Shown here one piece after another: positions 20,598-30,510 of a stretch of DNA of 64,000 nucleotides. The notes under the pieces were generated by a model that worked only from the letters and a program-made list of their open reading frames with translations, ran no database searches and was not told where the DNA came from. Position 1 is the first letter of the stretch, and every line of letters begins with the position of its first letter. A program made the position numbers and the translations under genes. Source of the stretch: Craspedostauros australis (lineage: Eukaryota > Bacillariophyta > Bacillariophyceae > Mastogloiales > Achnanthaceae); the NCBI GenBank assembly GCA_026770025.1, contig JAMXDE010000055.1:310001-374000 (forward strand). The letters run 5' to 3'.

Positions 20598-23402
20598 ATG
20601 TGGAATGTCGTATCGTCCGCGCTTTGGACTGTCCTGCTTCCAGAAGAAGAGGTGCCAACTTGTCAAATGGAACAGGTGGTTGCATACGTACGAGGCAATG
20701 TGGAGCTTCCGCCAATCATGTTGGCGCCCAATCTGTACACCCTGGGTTTGCTCGGCGAAACTACGTCGTCTGTCACGGTGAGAGCTGCCTTGGCCATGTC
20801 CGCGCCCCACACACTGTGTACTGCTATCTTGGGCAAGCAGGCACATGGACTATCGGAGGAACAGAAAGCGCGCATGCTTCCCAAACGCGACACGATCACA
20901 CGCAGTCAGACAGACACCTTGCGACGCTACTACGACATGATGAGCCACGGTGAAAGCATTCCACTACGAGTTCTTCAGTACCGTGTGGGTGCCTGCAATC
21001 TCTCTGGCGTGGTGTCCTTCCTCATGACAACAACAACATACAAGGCAGGGTTAAGTCACACGGTACAGTATGGTGGAGTTGCATTTGAAAATGTCCCAGT
21101 GTTCGATCGAGGTGGCACGACCATCCAAGAATTATTCGGCATGTACTCGTCCACAACTAACAACCCAGTAGGAAGGCCTGCGTTCGCTACAATGACCAAC
21201 CTCCTCACACGCAAAAGCAAGATCAAGACAGGGCTTTCTTCCTTTGAGAGCTATTTCTGGATGGCCACGGAGAAACTGAAACAGGCAATTTCGCGCCTAG
21301 TCGACCTGCTGAAGGCTAAGTATGAAGTGGGGGGCGAGGAGAAAAACGATGCCAATGACAAGACCCACCATGACAACAACGAGCCAGATGACGTCATCTC
21401 ACCACATGTGCGCACAGCAGAGTCCCTCTCGCATGCGCTCGAACTGCTTGTTGTGTTCGTCAAATGGGAATTCACCGCGTCGCACATGCAGCATGAGTGT
21501 GACGACCCCATGCATTCGGCTGCGTTCGCACTCATCACAGGAAAGGAGAAGAAGAAGGCAACAACCACATCAACCAATCAACGCAAGCCACGCACCAACA
21601 AGCACAAGCGCAAGAAGAACACCACCATCACAAACAACATTCCAATCATCACAAATGACATTCCTGTGGTCACAACAAACGAACAACCACGTAAAGTATG
21701 CAACCGTTGTGGCGCAGCAATGCGATTTGTGAATGATCGTTTTGTCCCATTCATCGAAATGCTTAAGGACAACGAACTTGCAGAACACAAGGACGAATTG
21801 CAATCAATGCTTGCGGCAGCGCCGGGATTCGCTGATGAAATCATTAATTACATGGCTCACAAAGTGCGTGCCAAAGTTCAATTCGGACAAATTGCTTTAT
21901 ATCAATCCGAACTCAACAACAAGCCTGAAAGAGCCTATGTGGTACTCGACCATAAGCAAAAAATTCTACCGACAGGCCAAAGCGAAGCCCAACAAGAATA
22001 TTGGGGGGAAAAGGGAATGTCACTGCTTGGGGCGATGGTCATCACGTGTCGCAATGACATTTTTACTTTTCGGTTCATTGACATTGTGGTCGGCGGAAGA
22101 CCGACACAAGACACTCTTCAAGTTGGTGGACTGCTTGACATTGTGCAAAAAAAGGTCAAAGGCATTCACCCATCCGTGACTGAAATCATCTTACAGAGCA
22201 ATAATGCGTGTTGCTTTGCCAGTCACGAGCACATCGCGCTCATCACATCGGTACTCAACAAGAACCTCCGGCAACGAAAGGCGGCCAAAATCATCGCATG
22301 GATTTACACAGAGGCCCAAACTGGTAAGAGCATGCTGGACACCCACTTCGCCTTCATCACCCGTGTACTGCGAAAATACGTGCAAAGCGGACGTGACATC
22401 AAGACCGCCCGCCAACTCTACGAAGCACTGAAAGCCGGTAGCATCGCAGGGACAACAACGGTGCTTGTTAACGCGTCGTCCCTCCAAGGCAACATCACCA
22501 CGCTTCCAGGCGCACCAAAAAGACGATTCCGAGCGTCTGGACAACAGGTACGTCAAACTCACGAGGTGAAGTATGATGATGACCAGGCACAGTTGGTGGC
22601 TGCATCTGGTATCACGGAAGACGTCGTGGTGAAGAGCGCTGAATGGGAAGGGTGGATCATCAACGAGTTGGGCGTCATCGAGGACAGAACAATCACGTCC
22701 GACAAGCTGCCGATAACGTCCGAATCGTTCAGGAAGACGGACAAGACGCGAAAACTCGGGCGCACCGCGGCAGAGAGCAAGGCGCTGGCGTTCGGCAAAG
22801 CCATCGCAGACGGACAACAACATCTACCATCCGATCACACCACAGCGCTACAAGACCAGACCGCAGAAACAGAACATCCACCACTTGCAGTGCCAGGCTG
22901 GGCGAGCAAAACAACGCGCAAACCAGCGGAACTACCAGAATACATCGCGGACAAGTTGAAGGACATCAGTGAAGCGTCCGCGAAGGACCCGAAAAACAGA
23001 CCGTCCGAACACGAAGCACACGAGCAATTGATGGATGACAACAGGACCAAAACTGACTGGTACGTACAACTGCACGCAAATCCCATGCGCGTGAAAGCGT
23101 CGCTGTCTGCAGCGTACAACGCCAAACAACGCAAGGAAAAGAAGGAGGCTGCCCTCATCAAGACGGAAACCACCACCAACCCAACAGGCAACACAACAGC
23201 AACAGCATCTGCAATTGTGGCGACCCGCGATGCGCCAGCTGAAACACAGGAGGAACGAAGAGAAGAAGCGTTGCGGAGAGAAGAAGAGGAGCTGGATCAT
23301 CAGATGTGGTGTGATGCTGACACACTGAAGGCCAACACAGAAAGTGAGGCTGTGTTGGGTGATGAGACGGAAAATTGTGATGGGCACGTACTGCCGCGAT
23401 AA
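20598..23402 (+). CDS. DDE-like transposase of the 6-kb element
   Basis: About 934 residues from the first ATG, with the frame open upstream to 20508. The N-terminal half is helical, with a variable Lys/Thr/Asn-rich segment and a Cys pair, CNRCGAAMRF, near residue 370. The core follows: VVLDHKQKILP (about 447), an RNase-H-like strand set including MVITCRNDIFTFRFIDIVVGG, then IILQSNNACCF (about 532), then WIYTEAQTGKSMLDTHFA (about 571). I recall related proteins, frequent in oomycete and other protist genomes, with the pattern D ... QSDNA ... E-x-Q-x-GK-x-x-D-x-HF. If that alignment is right, the second acidic residue is Asn here. The C-terminal third is hydrophilic. Its place between the inverted repeats supports a transposase role. 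It could be inactive. Confidence 0.72.
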   Translation: MWNVVSSALWTVLLPEEEVPTCQMEQVVAYVRGNVELPPIMLAPNLYTLGLLGETTSSVTVRAALAMSAPHTLCTAILGKQAHGLSEEQKARMLPKRDTITRSQTDTLRRYYDMMSHGESIPLRVLQYRVGACNLSGVVSFLMTTTTYKAGLSHTVQYGGVAFENVPVFDRGGTTIQELFGMYSSTTNNPVGRPAFATMTNLLTRKSKIKTGLSSFESYFWMATEKLKQAISRLVDLLKAKYEVGGEEKNDANDKTHHDNNEPDDVISPHVRTAESLSHALELLVVFVKWEFTASHMQHECDDPMHSAAFALITGKEKKKATTTSTNQRKPRTNKHKRKKNTTITNNIPIITNDIPVVTTNEQPRKVCNRCGAAMRFVNDRFVPFIEMLKDNELAEHKDELQSMLAAAPGFADEIINYMAHKVRAKVQFGQIALYQSELNNKPERAYVVLDHKQKILPTGQSEAQQEYWGEKGMSLLGAMVITCRNDIFTFRFIDIVVGGRPTQDTLQVGGLLDIVQKKVKGIHPSVTEIILQSNNACCFASHEHIALITSVLNKNLRQRKAAKIIAWIYTEAQTGKSMLDTHFAFITRVLRKYVQSGRDIKTARQLYEALKAGSIAGTTTVLVNASSLQGNITTLPGAPKRRFRASGQQVRQTHEVKYDDDQAQLVAASGITEDVVVKSAEWEGWIINELGVIEDRTITSDKLPITSESFRKTDKTRKLGRTAAESKALAFGKAIADGQQHLPSDHTTALQDQTAETEHPPLAVPGWASKTTRKPAELPEYIADKLKDISEASAKDPKNRPSEHEAHEQLMDDNRTKTDWYVQLHANPMRVKASLSAAYNAKQRKEKKEAALIKTETTTNPTGNTTATASAIVATRDAPAETQEERREEALRREEEELDHQMWCDADTLKANTESEAVLGDETENCDGHVLPR

Positions 23403-25057
23403 CACTAGTTGTGGAGTTTTGTGGGTGGCAGACCATGCTACTAAAACGAGTCTAGAGGCCATCCAAAAACACATCCAAATATCTGCTTGTCATGCTATAT
23501 CTCAACAACACATCGTTTAAAATTAAATCTAAACATTGCACTCAGATGCCTGGCTATCTGTTAATCAGAATATCAAAGTTAAATGAGTATAGAAAATATT
23601 TTGGAAGTCATGTTGGTTTGCTGTGTTTTGTGTGGCGGATTCGGAAAAAATTGTTGATGCCACAATGTTGCCCTCCAATGAGCACACATGATCATCATCA
23701 TCATCCTTGTATTTCAGCAAACTGTGCATACCATTCGCTCTGCATACCCCCCAGCTATCCACTCCATGAAGGCTGGCCACAGACATTGGCTCTGCATGCA
23801 GCAATGCAGCCACACACTGAAACAGAGCGATTGCCAAAAAACGTGTTCAATCCAGATGCGGTATGGATACGGATCCATACCTCATCCATACGATCCTTTC
23901 AGCCCCTCCAAGCACTCCTCGTGCATTCCCACACTCCATGGCGACACGCGGATGCATCCAGAATGGGCTGGGAGTGCATGAATGACGTGATACACCTCCA
24001 GATGATGATGTGGTGGTGCATTTTTTGCTCCAACCGAACATGACCATTCTGCAGATATGGTCGGCTGCAGCATCTTTCAGACAACTTCAGCAGAGCATAC
24101 TTCACGACGTACATCTTCAATTGATGCCGCACGCATCTTGTATGGGGGCCTTGGAGATTGAGGGGCGTCGTCCCATCGCTCCTCGCAGCCAAAGCCATGC
24201 GACCAGTGCCGCGCAAGCCTCAACCAAAACTCCTCAGAACCACCTTTTCCTCCGCGCGGAGACCTTCCCGGTGCTCCGCGAGCCTCAAACTTTGAGGGCG
24301 CCTTCTTCTTGCCTTTTCTGAGGCGTCTTGCGTATCCGCAGGCGCTGATTTGGCCTGTGTGTGCCACACACTGGCCAAAACCAACGAGCCAATTTGGAGC
24401 CAAATTGTGATCGTATTTCTGGGGCCTACGACGGCCCCAAATCAACCCCTCTTCCCGCCTCCGCTCGTCCACCCACCAAACGTTGCGTGGAGGTTACGGC
24501 GATGTTCTTGGATCTTGAATTGGCCGGCTGGTTGTTGCGGCGCCAAGCATACCGTTCGACGGCCATTGTGGTATTTTTTTGGTGTTGCTCCACTTCCATG
24601 TTGGTGTGTCGAGTTTGCCACTCTCAACCGGCCTCACATGTTGGGGGATGTGGATATTTACCTCCAATTGTACCGACTGTCCAAAAAGACCACGACACAA
24701 AACACTCGAGGAGTACCAACCCCACTCAACCACTTCGCCACGACGAAGCAGACCTGATGATGTTGCGCATCGTCATATCATTGGTGTTTCATGACGAAGT
24801 ATCCAATTTCGTGACGTCGATGACGGATTGGACAAGCACATGATGGAATGAATGTAAACGCGTGTTCACCGCTTCCCCCAACATTCTACAACTAGTGCTA
24901 TCGTGGATGGACTGTTGGATGGCCTCATCCGAACACCTGAAAAAGAGACTAAACAATTCAAAATCGGAACACAGTCGCTGAAACAAAGAACAGCAAAGGG
25001 TTAAGTTGGATCGATGTAGTCGGAAGCAAGAGGCTGAAACCCGAAAGAGATCGAAAA
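23403..25057. other. Noncoding right part of the transposon
   Basis: 1.65 kb without a convincing reading frame. It contains CAT/ATG-rich stretches near 23690 and a cluster of five short palindromes between 24250 and 24438. A minus-strand frame at 24789-25316 runs through the right inverted repeat and out of the element, so it is not credible as a gene. Confidence 0.6.
24250..24438. repeat. Cluster of five short palindromes
   Basis: CTCCGCGCGGAG (24250-24261), CCTCAAACTTTGAGG (24283-24297), a TTTGGCC/GGCCAAA stem with a GTGTGTG/CACACAC extension (24349-24379), CAATTTGGAGCCAAATTG (24390-24407), and GGGGCC-N6-GGCCCC (24421-24438). All are read directly from sequence. Confidence 0.8.
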
Positions 25058-25230
25058 ATGCGCACATCCATTGGTCCATAAAACTTAAAATAGGATATAA
25101 CTCAAAAATGCAATGGTTAATTATTTGTATTAGACCTAAAAGGATTATGAATATGTGCTCGGTCTGGATATCCGAGACAATATTTCTGGAGGTCCATTTC
25201 AAAGTGCAGGTCGACTCACTGATCGGGCTC
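25058..25230 (-). repeat. Right terminal inverted repeat of the transposon
   Basis: Reverse complement of the left repeat: 39 outer bases are identical, then roughly three-quarters identity with small indels to about position 25058. Confidence 0.9.
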
Positions 25231-25234
25231 ATAG
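25231..25234. repeat. Right copy of putative target-site duplication (ATAG)
   Basis: ATAG directly follows the right inverted repeat in the same orientation as the left copy. Confidence 0.6.
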
Positions 25235-25545
25235 CCTTCCAAACCATTCCAATATCTTGTTCAATCGTGTCTTGTGACGAATGGTGTTGAATCGTGGTCG
25301 AAGAAACACGCTGCACGACCGAACTCGGCGAAAGAAGCGTGGGTGGGCATCACCCTTGTTGGTTCTTTGTGTGTTTGGTTCTTTGTGGTTGCCTTGGATG
25401 GAGATGGAGATGGGTGCGCTTCGTTCACTCACCACACTTCTGAAGCAACAGAGCAGAGTACGAGCTACTCCACCATACCCCAAGGAAGCAAAGGAAGCAA
25501 AGGAGAATAAAGAGAAGTCATCACAGTAGAAGCAGACACATCATC
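25235..25545. promoter_or_regulatory. Upstream region of the SNARE gene, bordering the transposon
   Basis: 311 bases between the right target duplication and the SNARE ATG. Purine-rich near the start (AAGGAAGCAAAGGAAGCAAAGGAG). No coding signal. The transposon insertion truncates or displaces whatever lay upstream. Confidence 0.45.
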
Positions 25546-27309
25546 ATGTCAAAGCAATCGCAGGCAAAAGCAGACGCACACACATATGCGCAAACACATC
25601 ATCAAGAACAACAGCTGCAGCAGCAACCGTACAACCGCGATGAAGAGTACCTCCAGGCAAAGCGATCAGCTGTGGAGACGCTGGCGATCGGACGCGGGAC
25701 GTTGGAGGCCTCCGTTGGACAGGGCGAGCAGCTTCGGAATGCCGAGGATGCGGCCGAAGCGACCGAGTACAAGCTGGACAGGGCCACGCGGTTGCTGAGG
25801 GGCATGACGTGGTCCGGCTGGCTGGCGAACAAGTTCAGCAGCGATGTGCCACCGCCAGAGTACAGGTCGAGAGACCGGTCGCCGTACGCGGATCCTGCAT
25901 CGGGGGCTCTGGCATCTCGCCTGCACCCTCCCACGGTGTACGAGAATGTGCCGGGCATCTGCCAACAAGCGGCGCAGGCCGTGCAGAACTACAACGCCAA
26001 CTTGTTCGTTCTGGAGGCGTGCGAGAGCGACGATCAGCGGCAGACTTGCGCGCTCATCTGCGACAACATGTTCCAGGTCGCGACGAGACAGCTCAAGTCG
26101 GTGAAGAACAGAATCAAGCATTCGGATGGAACCTTTGACAAGGACGTTGTGAAGATGATCGAGAGGCTCTCCACGGACCTTGCCACGTTGCGGAACAAGC
26201 AGCTGGACTTGCAAAAGCTTACCCTGACCGTCGACGACATCCCCTCTGGGCCCTCCGCTGCGCAACAGCCACGAGATGAGGAGACCAACAAGCTGTTCAA
26301 GGGAGCAAGGCGCACAGATGCCGGGGCAGGCAGCAACAAGACAAGGTCAGCCACAGCATCGGCATCGCAGCCCGTTCCGCCGGCGAAGATCGACCCAGTC
26401 ATGCAGCAGCAGGATGATCATCTCAATTTCATGGCGCACCATCTCGGGGAGCTCGGAGCGATCGCGCAGAATCTGAACCAGTCCTTGACGGATCAGAACA
26501 GGACGTTGGAATCTTTGGACAATCGGTCGGAGACTGTCATGTTCAAAACGAAGATGGTGACGCGCCGAGCTGATCGCATCATCCAGAAGAATGTAAGTCA
26601 AGTGTCTGCGGCCCGATGTCGTTGTCATTGTCATTGTCATTGTCATTGTTGCGCTGTGATGGTATTCGTAGTGTTTCTATAACTACTGCTGCTGCTGCTT
26701 GTGCTTGTGCTTGTGCTTGTGTTCCACATTTGCGACTCTACAAATTTCTTGGAATGGCCAGGCAACTAACTAAATCAACCCATCCACTGGACCATCAATG
26801 TTATACATTATGTCATGCCATCCATGTCATGCCACATCATGCGTATACGACGGGCCTGATCGATGCACTTATTTCCGCAGTCATGGGCCAAAACGAAGCC
26901 CGAGTTCGTGTCCAATGTCTCCGTCCGTCACGTGGCGACCGGCAAATATCTGGCTGTCTCTGTATCGAACGGCCTCACACTGAGCGACAAACTCAACGAG
27001 ACCTGCATCTTTGGGTATTGGAAGCGCCAGGGCGGCATCTTTGGCATGCAAAGTCGGTATTCGCGAAAGTGGGCGGGCCAATCGTTGCTGGGGAAGCTGT
27101 CGTGCAACGCCAACGCCTTCGGACGTCGTGAGGAATGGGATGCCGATGGAGAATGGTCGGAAACGTCATTGCTTTGCGCCTCCGCTGGATGGGGCAACGG
27201 TGGCTACTTGCTGGCCACGCCCGACCGAGACACAGTGGTGGTTGGCGGGGGCGGCTTGGTCGACAAGAAGCAAGCCGACCAATGGTGTATCGCAGAGACC
27301 GGAGCGTAA
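25546..27309 (+). CDS. SNAP25-like Qbc-SNARE with C-terminal beta-trefoil-like domain
   Basis: Two exons, 25546-26592 and 26881-27309, joined in phase 0 (AAT/GTAAGT ... CCGCAG/T) across a 288-base intron; 491 residues. The first SNARE helix lies at about 38-95 (heptads through GEQLRNAEDAAEATEYKLDR), followed by the SNAP-type SGWLANKF. A linker with a helical block follows (about 135-235), then the second SNARE helix at about 287-349 (LNFMAHHLGELGAIAQNLNQ through RRADRIIQKN). Two SNARE helices with no membrane span make it a Qbc SNARE, contributing two helices to a membrane-fusion bundle. The second exon adds about 140 residues: VRHVATGKYLAVSVSNGL, WKRQGGIFGMQ, WAGQSLLGKLSC, FGRREEW, LLCASAGWGNGGYL. 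These resemble a fascin/beta-trefoil repeat. I recall similar SNARE-trefoil fusions from other stramenopiles. Confidence 0.88.
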
Positions 27310-27609
27310 CAGTAACATCGTGCAGACGGATGTGGAGTGCGTAGTAGAGCAATACATATCATAATTGGTTTGTTCTCGGCCAGCGAGTATCTCAGGCACA
27401 CTCTCCTATCTACATGCCTGTCATTGTCATCGAACCTCTGCAGGTTCTATGCATGCATTGCGCATGTCCCGAGTGCTACAGTGTGTACTCCTGCTCATGA
27501 CAAAGCTTGTGCGCCGGTGCATTTCACCCACCTGCACGGAATTCTGTGCTCGTAAATACCTAATTTCATTGTGGCATCGTTGCATGAGGCTGCGTCCTAT
27601 GGAACAATC

Positions 27610-29754
27610 TCAGTCCGAACATCCCCACCAGATCTGAAGCACCGCTCTGACGCCACTCCGGACCGGCAACCGGCACCTTCTGTTCTCCAGCCCGCCTGTC
27701 GAAATGACGACGCGTCCGACGGAACCGTCGATCATCACACCGCGACGGACCCGCCGTTTGGGATTTGCGTTTGACGGATGATGATCGACATACAGGCTGA
27801 GCCCGCCGTCGTAGTGCACCCCAGACCCTTCGGAGAGATCCACGGCGGTGTAAACAGCAAAACGTGGGTCGGCCTCCAGATCGGACGACAGTTTGCACAG
27901 ATCACGCGCTGGCTTCACGTTGAACGGCCAGGGGCTGTAGTTGGCCAGGTCGTTCTGATGCCTCGAGTTCTCTAGCCACTGGACGTAGTTCGTTCCATTC
28001 ATGGCAACCGCGGTTCGCAGTGACACATCGACTGCGTCCATGGGTGCTATGGAATTGACGCGGAACGCAATCGGCTGCAATGCATCAGTGTTGACACTGT
28101 ATCGAGTTTGGAACACCTCTCTGAGCCGTTGCAGGACAAGCGGAATGGATTTGTCGAGCAGCGACACATCGTAATGCACGTCAAAATGATCACCGCCGGC
28201 TTGAATCAACGATCGTGCCAAGCGGAGGGCAGGGGCGAGGTCATCAGGAGATAGGTAGCCATCATGGACTCCGCGGAAGCATTGTTTTGCATCGCCACGT
28301 CCTGACGACGGCGACGGCGACGCCGATGAGTCCAACCGAGGATCTTGCTCCGAGGACGGAGTTGCTCCGCAAGCGCCCATCTCCGTTGATAGATCGTCAA
28401 TGTTGGTGACGCATATGTTTGCATGTGCCTGTGCATCCGCGTGTGCAGTTGCATGTGCAGTTGCATACCCGTTGTGACCATGCCCATCATACCCATTGTT
28501 CCGTTTCGCTTGTTGCGGTGGGAAACACTGTGAGAGCGACCTTTGAGATTGGTGCAACGATTCTGATGAAGCGCTGCCGGAGTTTTTATTCGGTAACTGA
28601 CACGGCATGAACCATGAAACATTGAAACCAACCTCTGGTGGCGCCGATGGCGTTTTAGGATGGTCCAGTGAACTTGTTGCTGCAGATCGTTCAAACGAAC
28701 GGATATCCCGGTTGATCAAGGCAACTTGCGACGGCAGATGCAAGACACCATCCGCACAGTTGATGGGGTCGATGGAAGGAGAACCATCGAAGGGATTCGA
28801 AAGCTGCGACCACAGCCACCGGCCTCTGTTAGTTTCATCTCGATGCAACCGAGGGCACTGTGACGAATGGTCGTCGAAGTCTCGGACATGCACCAGCTCG
28901 TGCATGATCGGATCGAAATCATGCTCAACGAAGTCGATGGCATCGAAAAGCGGCAGCGTTTGCAGCAGAACGCACACGAACGCTGCCACCACGGCCAGCA
29001 CCGCGAAGCATGTGCGCCGGAATGTCAGGTTGGCCGGTCTTCCAGGTTGGATGGGGATCAGGACGAGCTCGAACTCATCTTCCGGAAGATTCGCATCTCG
29101 GTATCTCCGCACAGCTCTTTCGATTGCCCGTGCCGCATCCTGCTCGCGCCGGGTAGCTATGCCATCGTCGTTTCCTCCACCTCCGCCACCTGGACCGATT
29201 GGATGGTTATTGTTGTTGTTGTTGTTGTTGTTAATGTTGTTGGCGTTGATAGCGTTGTTACCATTGTTGCGATTATGATGGTGACGTTGATGGTGATGGC
29301 GATTCGCGCGGTTCCTTGCTCTCCCTGGTGGAGGCGGAGGTGGCAGGTTCGCTCTAGGGGGTTGTGGGAGCTCTGTGACAGGAACCAACCTCCCATCGTC
29401 GTCAATCCGAGCATCGCCGTCGTCCAATTGCGTCACCAACCGCATCTGTTCCTCCTGCCGTTTCCATATCAGCTCCATCCGCTTGCGATACACCTCCTCA
29501 TTATTGGTCGCCTTGGCATGCGATGATGTTGGCATCGGCAATGCCATTGGCGAGAGTATTGGCGAGGAAAATGGTGATGCAGGCTGCGATGAGGGCCCAG
29601 AGAGCGAGCCATCGCTTTCGCGACCTTCCATGAATGCTATGATGGCATCCAAGCTGCCATTCTCCAACAGCTCCCTTGCTCTGTCGCAAGACCCTCTCGG
29701 TTTGTACAGCTGGATTGGCGACGCCGTTTGATCATTGTTGGCTTTGTCTTTCAT
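27610..29754 (-). CDS. Membrane-anchored 2OG-Fe(II) dioxygenase-like protein, prolyl-4-hydroxylase type, degenerate active site
   Basis: 714 residues from the first in-frame ATG at 29754; the open frame continues upstream without ATG. The N-terminal half is disordered, Pro- and Asn-rich, followed by one membrane span (FAVLAVVAAFVCVLLQ, about 248-263) and a C-terminal, probably lumenal domain. The last 130 residues look like a P4H-type double-stranded beta-helix: VHYDGGLSLYV with His647 and Asp649 of the metal motif, GRVVISTGG, then LPVRSGVRAVLQIWW with the 2OG-binding Arg near 703. The distal His, normally three residues after the Glu of ENxH, is missing: the segment reads ENRRCRLPV. It may be inactive or use another ligand. 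It faces the AlkB-like gene 3' end across 0.75 kb. Confidence 0.75.
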   Translation of the reverse strand: MKDKANNDQTASPIQLYKPRGSCDRARELLENGSLDAIIAFMEGRESDGSLSGPSSQPASPFSSPILSPMALPMPTSSHAKATNNEEVYRKRMELIWKRQEEQMRLVTQLDDGDARIDDDGRLVPVTELPQPPRANLPPPPPPGRARNRANRHHHQRHHHNRNNGNNAINANNINNNNNNNNNHPIGPGGGGGGNDDGIATRREQDAARAIERAVRRYRDANLPEDEFELVLIPIQPGRPANLTFRRTCFAVLAVVAAFVCVLLQTLPLFDAIDFVEHDFDPIMHELVHVRDFDDHSSQCPRLHRDETNRGRWLWSQLSNPFDGSPSIDPINCADGVLHLPSQVALINRDIRSFERSAATSSLDHPKTPSAPPEVGFNVSWFMPCQLPNKNSGSASSESLHQSQRSLSQCFPPQQAKRNNGYDGHGHNGYATAHATAHADAQAHANICVTNIDDLSTEMGACGATPSSEQDPRLDSSASPSPSSGRGDAKQCFRGVHDGYLSPDDLAPALRLARSLIQAGGDHFDVHYDVSLLDKSIPLVLQRLREVFQTRYSVNTDALQPIAFRVNSIAPMDAVDVSLRTAVAMNGTNYVQWLENSRHQNDLANYSPWPFNVKPARDLCKLSSDLEADPRFAVYTAVDLSEGSGVHYDGGLSLYVDHHPSNANPKRRVRRGVMIDGSVGRVVISTGGLENRRCRLPVRSGVRAVLQIWWGCSD

Positions 29755-30510
29755 GTCGTTGCCGCTTTCCGAGTATGCTACGAGTATGACTATGCCACAG
29801 CTCTCCGTATGGTCAGTGTCCTCGTCCAACTCATGCTCTGGTCTGACCTCTATGGTGTGTGTGGGCAGTCCAGAGCGGTTGGTTTTGTGTCATGGACAAC
29901 GTCCCACACACCACACTTGGTTGTTGTGTGTGGTTGGTTGTTCCGTGTGGAAATGCACGGTGGGCTCTTGTTGCTTGTTTACGGGACCCATTAATCACGA
30001 GCATTCTATATTTAGTTGGTAGCATTGTTGCGAACAAGAACAGATCGCGCTCCGCTCCTCCACGTCCAACGGTGTCGTCTTGACTACCGACGATACTTGA
30101 ACATCAGCTTGCATGTGTGGGTCCTGCACACAAGCATTGCGTATGCCATCCGCAGATGCCATGTTCGACCCTTGACAAAATTCATATTCTATTATAATAG
30201 TATCATATGTGATACTACTCTAGCTCGCAGTACTCCAACGTGGCATGGAGCATTCACATGACGTGTTGCGTTCATTCCCAAGTGATTTGTCGTGGTTGGT
30301 CAGGCATTGCGGAGACTCCACCCGCGCTCAGGCGAGGATTTCCAACTGCGTTAAGCAGGCAACCGCATCCAATGTCAAGACCCAACATTGATCTTCCGCT
30401 CCATCGTGCGAGTACTTCGCGTCGCAAGGCACGGCATGCAATCCGGGTTCCTTTCGACTCCATTACGGGTGATCTCCATCCAGCTAACGAATTGTTCTGG
30501 TGCCGCGTGC
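29755..30510. other. Spacer between two oxygenase genes
   Basis: 756 bases with no recognisable gene. It includes TATTCTATTATAATAG at 30185-30200, upstream of the membrane-anchored oxygenase, and a GTGTG/CACAC-rich stretch near 29850-29950. Confidence 0.5.

Larger units (their letters stand above)
19206..25230 (+). mobile_element. Complete-looking 6,025-base DNA transposon with long terminal inverted repeats
   Basis: The two ends are inverted copies of each other. The outer 39 bases are identical (19206-19244 against the reverse complement of 25192-25230), and similarity with small indels continues inward to about 172 bases. The flanks share ATAG on both sides (19202-19205 and 25231-25234), a likely 4-base target duplication. 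Inside, on the plus strand, are a short ORF (19855-20592) and a long DDE-like transposase frame (20598-23402). About 1.65 kb of apparently noncoding DNA follows, with a palindrome cluster. The element sits between two intact host genes. Four-base duplications are known for Sola1, Chapaev, Ginger and Academ-like elements, but I cannot place it in any of these by sequence alone. Confidence 0.88.

Noticed and set aside
24789-25316. 175-codon minus-strand frame at the right end of the transposon
   Set aside because: It reads through the terminal inverted repeat and target duplication into host flank, which a real element gene would not do.
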